In this document: one piece after another, positions 8,067 to 12,672 of the stretch
Layout: every line of letters starts with the position of its first letter
Position numbering within the stretch: position 1 is the first letter of the stretch
DNA from: DASRWT01 sp046728035
GTDB taxonomy: Bacteria > Methylomirabilota > Methylomirabilia > Rokubacteriales > CSP1-6
Length of the DNA stretch: 12,672 bases
Direction: 5' to 3'
NCBI GenBank assembly: GCA_046728035.1
Contig: JBKPDT010000341.1
Coordinates: 1 to 12,672 of the forward strand
Made by a program: the position numbers and the translations under genes
Notes under the pieces: model-generated
Seen by the model: the letters and a program-made list of their open reading frames with translations, nothing else
What the model was told of the DNA's origin: nothing
Databases searched by the model: none

Positions 8067-8161
8067 CGGGTGGGGGCGGCGCCGGGCCGGGGGGTACGCT
8101 CGCGGCGAATGCTGTACTGAGCAAGCGAGTGTGCCCCCCGGCCCGGTGTCGCTCCCACCCG
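8067..8161. repeat. long near-perfect inverted repeat (37-bp stem) between binding-protein and permease genes
   Basis: The arms 8067-8103 and 8125-8161 pair along all 37 positions when read as + strand RNA: 32 Watson-Crick pairs and 5 G-U pairs (8075, 8079, 8081, 8095, 8098). The 21-base loop contains a further 4-bp stem, TGCT (8110-8113) with AGCA (8120-8123). In the operon's own (- strand) transcript the five G-U positions become A-C mismatches, but the hairpin would still be very stable. It starts 7 bases after the binding-protein stop and ends 33 bases before the permease start. No T-run follows on the operon strand. Likely roles are protection of the binding-protein mRNA 3' end or partial termination before the permeases, as known for intercistronic repeats such as malE-malF. 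Confidence 0.85.
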
Positions 8162-8168
8162 CGCCTGG

Positions 8169-9755
8169 CTACTTGGACGAGGCGAGCTCGTCGATGTAGA
8201 GGTCGTACATGACGTTGCCGGGGTTCCATTTGCCGAGCTTCTTCGCGGCGGCGTACGGCGAGTGGACGTAGACCACCGGCACCCCGTAGTGCTCGCTCCG
8301 CAGGCGCGTGAAGATGTTGCGCATGAGCGAGTTGATCTTCTGCTGGTCGGTCTGGTTCATGACCTGCGCGATCATGCCGTCGATTTCGGGATCGTTGACG
8401 GTGGCGTTGAGCTTGGACGGCGAGTACGCCATCTTCTCGAGAAGCGCGTAGGTCCCGATCCAGTCGCGGTTGGCGATGTTGTAGTAGCCGACCGCGCCGG
8501 GCGCCTTGCGGTCCACCCACAGCTTGCGGAAGGCGGGATAGTCGACCGGGATCAGCTTGGGCTTCACGCCGATCTTCTCCCAGTAGCCCGAGATGGCCTC
8601 GGCGAACGCCTTGCCCTCGGGCAGGCCCGGCAGCTGGAAGGCGTACATGTCCAGGGCGAATCCACCGGGATGCCCGGCGTCGGCGAGCAGTTTCTTGGCC
8701 CGGGCGGGATCGTACGGGTAGGCCATCTCCGGGGTCACCTTGAAGCCGACGTCCTTGAACGACCACGTGAGCCCGAAGGGGACGGAGGCCGGCTCGGCCC
8801 GCCCCCCGAAGATCGATTGGGCGATCTCGTTGCGGTCGATGGCGAGGTTCAGCGCCTCGCGGACGCGCTTGTCCTTCATCGGCGCCACCCAGCCGTCGGG
8901 ACCCAGTACGAACCACATCTGCACGACCGCCTCGTCCTTGCGGAGATGGATGGGGAAGCCCTCCTTCTCCAGCTCCTTCACGCGCTCCCGGCTCACGTCG
9001 GTCACGTCGACCTCGCCGCGGCGGAGCAGCGCGATGCGGGTGGTCTCCTCGGGCACGAGCTTGAAGGTGATGTTCTTGTACTTGGGCACGCCGATCCGCC
9101 AGTGGTTGTCGACGGCGGTCATCTTGATGTGCGAGCCGACGACCTGCTCCACGAACTTATAGGGGCCGGTGCCGACCGGCTTCCGCGCGAAGACCTCGTC
9201 TCCGTTGGCCTCGAGGTACTTCTTGGGCAACACCATGCCCTCCGTCGAGAGCGCGCGGGAGAGGTAGATGGGAATGATGAGGGTCGGCTCCTTGATCACG
9301 ATGACGACGCGATCGGGCGCGGGGGTCTCGATGTCCTGGATCAGGGTCCGGAGCGGCCCGGCGTAGCCGGTGGTGGAGCGCTTGCCCATCGCCCGCTGGA
9401 GGCTGAACTTCACGTCCTCCGACGTCATCTCGTCGCCGGTGTGGAACTTCACGCCCTTGCGCAGGTGGAAGGTCCAGCGCTTGTAGTCGGCCGAGTTCTC
9501 CCACTTCGAGGCGAGGCCGCCCTGCTGGGTAGGCTGGCCGTCGGGCGTCGTGCCGACGAGATAGTCGAACATGAGCGAGAGGTAGTACTTGACGTTGTGC
9601 CCCTGGAGCGCGGGGTCGAGCGTCTCCGCCGAGAAGCTCGACAGCGCGACGTTCAGCTCGCTCTTCGCCTGGGCCCACCCGGATCCCGGCAGCGTCAGGA
9701 CCATGAGGGTCAGGATCACCAGCACCGCGGGGACGATGCGCTTCGCTCGCGTCAT
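8169..9755 (-). CDS. extracellular solute-binding protein family 5 (DppA/OppA-like)
   Basis: A 528-residue secreted substrate-binding protein of SBP family 5, which captures peptides, nickel or other solutes outside the membrane and passes them to the DppBC-type channel. The start at 9755 gives a clear signal peptide: basic MTRAKR, a hydrophobic core (VPAVLVILTLMVLTLP), and an Ala-Gln-Ala cleavage site near residue 30. No lipobox cysteine is present, so it looks freely periplasmic. Family features include LDPALQGHN, KWENSADYKRWTFHLRKGVKFHTGD, the usual family 5 signature region, and VREALNLAIDRNEIAQ. The in-frame ATG further upstream (9827) would hide the signal peptide. A GAGGAG site precedes 9755. 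It heads the transport operon. The specificity is unknown; family 5 members bind substrates beyond peptides, and the neighbouring catabolic genes hint at an amino or sugar acid derivative. Confidence 0.95.
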   Translation of the reverse strand: MTRAKRIVPAVLVILTLMVLTLPGSGWAQAKSELNVALSSFSAETLDPALQGHNVKYYLSLMFDYLVGTTPDGQPTQQGGLASKWENSADYKRWTFHLRKGVKFHTGDEMTSEDVKFSLQRAMGKRSTTGYAGPLRTLIQDIETPAPDRVVIVIKEPTLIIPIYLSRALSTEGMVLPKKYLEANGDEVFARKPVGTGPYKFVEQVVGSHIKMTAVDNHWRIGVPKYKNITFKLVPEETTRIALLRRGEVDVTDVSRERVKELEKEGFPIHLRKDEAVVQMWFVLGPDGWVAPMKDKRVREALNLAIDRNEIAQSIFGGRAEPASVPFGLTWSFKDVGFKVTPEMAYPYDPARAKKLLADAGHPGGFALDMYAFQLPGLPEGKAFAEAISGYWEKIGVKPKLIPVDYPAFRKLWVDRKAPGAVGYYNIANRDWIGTYALLEKMAYSPSKLNATVNDPEIDGMIAQVMNQTDQQKINSLMRNIFTRLRSEHYGVPVVYVHSPYAAAKKLGKWNPGNVMYDLYIDELASSK

Positions 9756-9761
9756 GGCTCG

Positions 9762-9767
9762 CTCCTC
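9762..9767 (-). promoter_or_regulatory. ribosome binding site of the solute-binding protein gene
   Basis: On the - strand GAGGAG lies six bases before the ATG at 9755. It selects this start, which exposes a signal peptide, over the ATG 72 bases upstream. Confidence 0.75.
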
Positions 9768-9875
9768 TGTTGGGATCGTTGGGGTGGGACCGTCGGGTGC
9801 CACGGGTCCCATGTGGGGGCCCCTCACCGCTCCGAACGTACCGCGGGACGGCCCTGGACGGCAAGCCCCCCGGCG
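9768..9875 (-). promoter_or_regulatory. intergenic region upstream of the transport operon with dyad symmetries
   Basis: This short gap between the dehydratase stop and the binding-protein gene should hold the operon promoter unless the operon is read from the dehydratase gene. On the - strand a weak TTGCCG-N18-TACGTT pair is visible. Two imperfect dyads, GGGACC/GGTCCC (9786-9791 and 9805-9810) and the 15-base GTGGGGGCCCCTCAC (9813-9827), could be operator sites. A 14-base perfect palindrome, CGGCGCTAGCGCCG (9871-9884), spans the dehydratase stop codon. None is strong enough to name a regulator. Confidence 0.3.
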
Positions 9876-10955
9876 CTAGCGCCGCCGGTACTTCTCCACC
9901 GCGTCCGGCGCCAGCGCCATGCCATGGCCGGGGCGATCCGGGATGCGGAAGACGCCCCCCTCGCAGCGCGGCTGCTCCACGAAGAGATCGGCGGGCGCCC
10001 AGTCCATCAGCTCGACGAGGAAGCCGTTGGACAGCGCGCCCACTACCTGGAGGGAGATCTCGTGCAGCACGTGCGGCGAGACGGGGAGGCCGTGGGCGGC
10101 GGCGAGATGGCCGATGCGCAGGGTCTCGGAGAAGCCGTTGGCGCGGCCCACGTCGGGCATGAGATAACGCGCGGCGCGCCGCTCGATCAGCTCGCGGAAC
10201 TCGTAGCGCGAGTACGCGTTCTCGCCGGTGGCCACGGGAATCTTGATCGAGCGGGCCACCTCGGCGCAGGCGGCGAAATCGTCGGCGAGGACCGGCTCCT
10301 CGTACCAGACGAGGTCGAGGTCCTCCAGCGCCTGCGCCTGGCGAAGATTGCCCAGCACGTCGAGCTTCTGGTTGACGTCCACCATGAGGCGCACGCCGTC
10401 GCCCAGGGCCTTCTTCACCGTCTCCACGCGCTTCCGATTCACCCGCGGGTCGGGGTCGTGGATCTTCATCTTGTAGTAGCGGCAGCCGCGCCCCACGTAC
10501 TTCTGGGCCTCGGCGATCACGTCCTCCACGCGGTACTTGCCCCAGCCGCCGCTGCCATAGGCTTCGGCGCGGTCGGTGAAGGCTCCCCAGAGCTTGTAAA
10601 GCGGCAGGCCGGCGGCCTTCCCGGCAATGTCCCAGAGGCCGATATCGAGGGCGGCCACCGCGTAGGCCGCGACGCCCTGTCGCTTGATGCCGCGATCCCC
10701 GCGAAACATCCGCTCCCAGAGCCGCTCGACGAAGAGGGGATCCTCCCCCATGAGCAGGGGCTTGAGGCGGGTCTCCAGGTACACCTGGATGGATTCGGCG
10801 CCGCCTGCGCCAAAGGCCAGCGTGTAGCCGAGGCCGCTCACGCCTTCGTCGGTCGCGATCGAGGCCGCCACCATGCGGTGCTCGGGGAACTCGAGCGACA
10901 TCGGGGGCGTGCAGGGGAGGGAGAGGACGACGCTGTCGATCGCGGTGATTTTCAT
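9876..10955 (-). CDS. enolase-superfamily dehydratase/racemase (mandelate racemase/muconate lactonizing-like)
   Basis: A 359-residue enolase-superfamily enzyme with the N-terminal capping domain and a C-terminal TIM barrel. These enzymes abstract the proton alpha to a carboxylate and stabilise the enolate with Mg. Visible: the catalytic K-x-K pair Lys162 and Lys164 (YYKMKI); metal ligands Asp193 (VDVNQ), Glu219 (YEEP) and Glu245 (GEN); and the general base dyad Asp268 (MPDVGR) with His295 (SPHVLH). The Lys-x-Lys plus Asp-His set points to the mandelate-racemase subgroup, which includes several sugar-acid dehydratases. The ATG at 10955 is preferred over the one at 10967 because the family commonly begins MKIT and a TATGAT hexamer sits seven bases upstream. 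It is read in the same direction as the ABC operon, whose binding-protein gene begins 120 bases on, so it may act on the imported compound. The substrate is unknown. Confidence 0.92.
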   Translation of the reverse strand: MKITAIDSVVLSLPCTPPMSLEFPEHRMVAASIATDEGVSGLGYTLAFGAGGAESIQVYLETRLKPLLMGEDPLFVERLWERMFRGDRGIKRQGVAAYAVAALDIGLWDIAGKAAGLPLYKLWGAFTDRAEAYGSGGWGKYRVEDVIAEAQKYVGRGCRYYKMKIHDPDPRVNRKRVETVKKALGDGVRLMVDVNQKLDVLGNLRQAQALEDLDLVWYEEPVLADDFAACAEVARSIKIPVATGENAYSRYEFRELIERRAARYLMPDVGRANGFSETLRIGHLAAAHGLPVSPHVLHEISLQVVGALSNGFLVELMDWAPADLFVEQPRCEGGVFRIPDRPGHGMALAPDAVEKYRRR

Positions 10956-10968
10956 GCGCCGGATCATA
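10955..10968 (-). promoter_or_regulatory. candidate leaderless promoter (-10 hexamer) for the dehydratase gene
   Basis: On the - strand TATGAT (10968-10963) lies seven bases before the ATG at 10955, with no ribosome binding site between. This would give a leaderless transcript. No good -35 box is visible. The hexamer overlaps the alternative ATG at 10967. Confidence 0.4.
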
Positions 10969-10980
10969 GGCCGGGCCGGC

Positions 10981-11010
10981 TTGCTTTACTACTCGTCGTG
11001 TGTTTAGTAT
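10981..11010 (+). promoter_or_regulatory. candidate sigma70-type promoter of the radical SAM gene
   Basis: An AT-rich island in otherwise GC-rich DNA carries TTGCTT (10981-10986), an 18-base spacer and TAGTAT (11005-11010). Matches to consensus are 3 and 4 of 6. The gap from the -10 to the start codon leaves room for the ribosome binding site GGGAGG at 11017-11022. On the opposite strand the same island contains TATACT (11011-11006), a possible divergent -10. Confidence 0.4.
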
Positions 11011-11016
11011 AGGGCC

Positions 11017-11022
11017 GGGAGG
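11017..11022 (+). promoter_or_regulatory. ribosome binding site of the radical SAM gene
   Basis: GGGAGG lies six bases before the ATG at 11029 and supports that start. Confidence 0.7.
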
Positions 11023-11028
11023 TGGCCC

Positions 11029-12261
11029 ATGGACCGAGACCAGCGGCTCGCGATCCTTTCGGAGGCGGCCGCGGACGACCGCGAGCACGGCATGCCCCTG
11101 CCGCGCCGTCCCTGGTTCCCGGGCGGCGGCGCCGGACCGATCGGCATTCGGAAGGTCCGCGTGCCGGGGCGGGGCACCACGACGCTCATGCGCGTCATGC
11201 AGACGAATGCCTGCTCGCTCTCCTGCGGCTATTGCCCGACCTTTTGCGGCGGGCGGGTGAAGCGCACGGCGCTCGCGCCGGAAGAGGTCGCGCGGACGTT
11301 CATCGAGGCGCACCGCGCGGGCATGGTCAGCGGCCTGTTCCTCACCTCGGGGGTACCTGGCCGCGCCGAGCGGGCCATGGACCGAATGCTCGATGCGGTG
11401 CATATCCTGAGGCGGCGCGAGGGCTTCACGGGCTACGTCCATCTCAAGGTCCTCCCGGGCGCCCAGAGGGACCAGGTGCGCGAAGCCGCGCGGCTCTGCG
11501 ACCGCGTCTCCGTGAACCTCGAGGGCCCGCGCGACGACGTGGTGCGGCGGCTCGCCAAGGAGAAGGACCTGTCGGGCGATCTCCTGCCGAACCTGGAGCT
11601 GGCCGGCCGCCTCTCGCGCGAGGGACGGCTCGAGGGCCGCCCGGACCGTCCCGCCCGGATGGGCACGACGACCCAGTTCGTGGTGGGGGCGCAGGGGGAG
11701 CAGGACCGCGAGATCCTCGGGCTGGTGGGGCGCCTCGAGGGACAGGGTCTGCTACACCATGCCCACTTCAGCGCCTTCCAGCCCGTGGCGGGCACGCCGA
11801 TGGAGGGCGTACCGCCCACGCCGTCCGCTCGCGAGTTCCGCCTTTACCAGGCCGAGCACCTGCTGCGCCAGTACCGCTTCCGCTTCGATGAGCTGCCCTT
11901 CGGCGCCGACGGCAACCTCCCGCTCGAGCACGATCCCAAGACGGCCTGGGCGCTGGCCAATCCCGCCGCATTTCCCGTGGATGTACGCCGCGCCCCGGAA
12001 GACCTCCTCCTGCGCGTGCCCGGCATCGGCCCGCGCGCGGCGGAGCGGCTGGTGACCGAGCGGCGCCGAGTCGTGCTGCGCGGCGCCGAGGACCTTCGGC
12101 GGCTGGGCGTGGACGTCTATCGCGCGGGGTATTTCTTGACCCTGGGCGGGTGGCGGCTCGCCCGCGAGCGGCCGCCGCTCCAGCAAGCGCTCTTCGCGGA
12201 TGGACGGCATCTGCCGGCCGTCGTCTGGAACACGCCGACGCCGCCCTGCGCCTACCGCTGA
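11029..12261 (+). CDS. radical SAM protein with C-terminal helix-hairpin-helix (putative DNA modification/repair radical SAM family)
   Basis: A 410-residue protein. The radical SAM cluster motif CxxxCxxC is Cys62-Cys66-Cys69 (in NACSLSCGYC), with another Cys at 73; it binds a 4Fe-4S cluster that cleaves S-adenosylmethionine. The barrel continues through GMVSGLFLTSGV (the GGE-like strand position), GYVHLKVLPG, RVSVNLEGP and FSAFQPVAGTPM. The C-terminus holds a helix-hairpin-helix, LLLRVPGIGPRAAERLV (about 326-342), a non-specific DNA-binding element. This arrangement matches the family usually named putative DNA modification/repair radical SAM protein; its reaction is not established. From memory, many relatives sit beside a DUF4130 or uracil-DNA-glycosylase-like gene, but here the next gene is a DCC-family protein. 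It has its own promoter-like region and ribosome binding site and is divergent from the dehydratase. Confidence 0.9.
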   Translation: MDRDQRLAILSEAAADDREHGMPLPRRPWFPGGGAGPIGIRKVRVPGRGTTTLMRVMQTNACSLSCGYCPTFCGGRVKRTALAPEEVARTFIEAHRAGMVSGLFLTSGVPGRAERAMDRMLDAVHILRRREGFTGYVHLKVLPGAQRDQVREAARLCDRVSVNLEGPRDDVVRRLAKEKDLSGDLLPNLELAGRLSREGRLEGRPDRPARMGTTTQFVVGAQGEQDREILGLVGRLEGQGLLHHAHFSAFQPVAGTPMEGVPPTPSAREFRLYQAEHLLRQYRFRFDELPFGADGNLPLEHDPKTAWALANPAAFPVDVRRAPEDLLLRVPGIGPRAAERLVTERRRVVLRGAEDLRRLGVDVYRAGYFLTLGGWRLARERPPLQQALFADGRHLPAVVWNTPTPPCAYR

Positions 12262-12291
12262 GGGCCGTGTCGTTGGCCCCCTGATCGCGCC

Positions 12292-12304
12292 TACAATGCA
12301 TCCG
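12292..12304 (+). promoter_or_regulatory. candidate leaderless promoter (-10 hexamer) for the DCC-family gene
   Basis: TACAAT (12292-12297) lies six bases before the GTG at 12304, with no purine-rich ribosome binding site between. TTGGCC at 12273-12278 is only 13 bases upstream, too close for a regular -35. Confidence 0.45.
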
Positions 12305-12672
12305 TGGGCGCCATCGAAGGCAAGGAGACGCCGGTCGTCGCCGTCGTGATCTACGACGGGACCTGCGGGCTCTGCCAGGGCAGCGTGGGCTGGGTCTCAC
12401 GGCGCGCGCGCCCGGGCGCGTTCGAGTTCTTGCCGTGCCAGGCCGCGGAGCGGGCCGCGCGCTTTCCCGCCATCTCGGAGGCCTCGTGCCTCGAGGCCAT
12501 CCAGCTCGTGCTCCCCGATGGGCGCGTGCTCGGCGGGGCGGCCGCGCTGCCCGAGATCCTCCGTCGCCTGCGGGGCTGGCGCTGGGCCGCCGCCCTCTTC
12601 CGGCTGCCCGGCGCGGGGCTCGTCGCGCCCATCGCCTACCGCTGGGTCGCGCGCAACCGCTACCGCGTCTCC
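12304..12672 (+). CDS. DCC-family thiol-disulfide oxidoreductase (DUF393), 3' partial
   Basis: The frame is open from GTG at 12304 to the window edge, giving 123 residues without a stop. The signature DGTCGLC (Asp18, Cys21, Cys24) is the D-x-x-C-x-x-C motif that names the DCC family, predicted thioredoxin-fold redox proteins. The rest also fits: ARPGAFEFLPCQ, then SCLEAIQLVLPDGRVLGGAAALPEILRRL, and a C-terminal part with IAYRWVARNRYRV. The family is about 120-145 residues, so only a few residues are likely missing. The Cys codons are ordinary TGC. It begins 42 bases after the radical SAM gene and may be read from its own leaderless promoter. The cellular role of the family is poorly known. 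Confidence 0.88.
   Translation, partial: MGAIEGKETPVVAVVIYDGTCGLCQGSVGWVSRRARPGAFEFLPCQAAERAARFPAISEASCLEAIQLVLPDGRVLGGAAALPEILRRLRGWRWAAALFRLPGAGLVAPIAYRWVARNRYRVS

Noticed and set aside
9756..9827. Upstream ATG (9827) for the solute-binding protein
   Set aside because: It would put about 24 non-hydrophobic residues before a clear signal peptide, while a GAGGAG site directly precedes the ATG at 9755.
8262..11012. Very long + strand open frame opposite the binding-protein and dehydratase genes
   Set aside because: It is antisense to two clear genes, has low-complexity Arg/Gly/His/Leu composition and no recognisable motif; such shadows are expected in GC-rich DNA.
12361..12380. Selenocysteine in the DCC-family protein
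   Set aside because: Both motif cysteines are encoded by TGC; no in-frame TGA is present.

Overview
The window is a dense, GC-rich (roughly two-thirds G+C) bacterial chromosome segment with no RNA genes, transposases, phage genes or CRISPR arrays. No stretch longer than about 140 bases lacks a gene. The style (very high G+C, many solute transporters, leaderless-looking promoters, a probable selenoprotein) would suit an uncultivated soil or groundwater lineage such as Candidatus Rokubacteria/Methylomirabilota. That placement is a guess from gene style, not something the sequence proves.

Left block (1-1884, + strand): the 3' end of a thiamine-diphosphate enzyme; a two-domain glutaredoxin/protein disulfide oxidoreductase whose catalytic cysteine codon is an in-frame TGA (1081-1083), best read as selenocysteine in a U-P-H-C active site; a 32-residue single-span membrane protein overlapping it by ATGA; and a gamma-glutamylcyclotransferase-like protein. 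The TGA-containing gene is the main discovery candidate. Ordinary gene calling would split it into a truncated protein and an orphan fragment.

Catabolic block (1895-4200, + strand): a class III PLP aminotransferase followed 8 bases later by a DapA/N-acetylneuraminate-lyase superfamily Schiff-base enzyme, probably one transcription unit. It converges tail-to-tail on the transporter operon at 4197-4200.

Transport block (4197-9755, - strand): a complete oligopeptide/dipeptide-type (Dpp/Opp) ABC importer in the order binding protein, DppB-like permease, DppC-like permease, ATPase 1, ATPase 2. The last four genes are tightly packed with 4-base overlaps or a 14-base gap. The binding-protein gene is separated from the permeases by a 37-bp-stem hairpin that could set unequal expression. 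The last ATPase gene reads into a CCCTCTCCCC palindrome that supplies its C-terminal tail. Upstream, on the same strand, lies an enolase-superfamily (mandelate racemase-like) dehydratase gene. Aminotransferase, lyase, dehydratase and importer together suggest uptake and catabolism of an amino or sugar acid, but the substrate cannot be read from sequence.

Right block (11029-12672, + strand): divergently from the dehydratase gene, a radical SAM protein with a C-terminal helix-hairpin-helix, and a DCC-family (DxxCxxC) thiol oxidoreductase cut off by the window end. Three genes (selenoprotein, dehydratase, DCC protein) have a TAnnnT hexamer 6-7 bases before the start codon and no usable ribosome binding site, which suggests leaderless transcripts.
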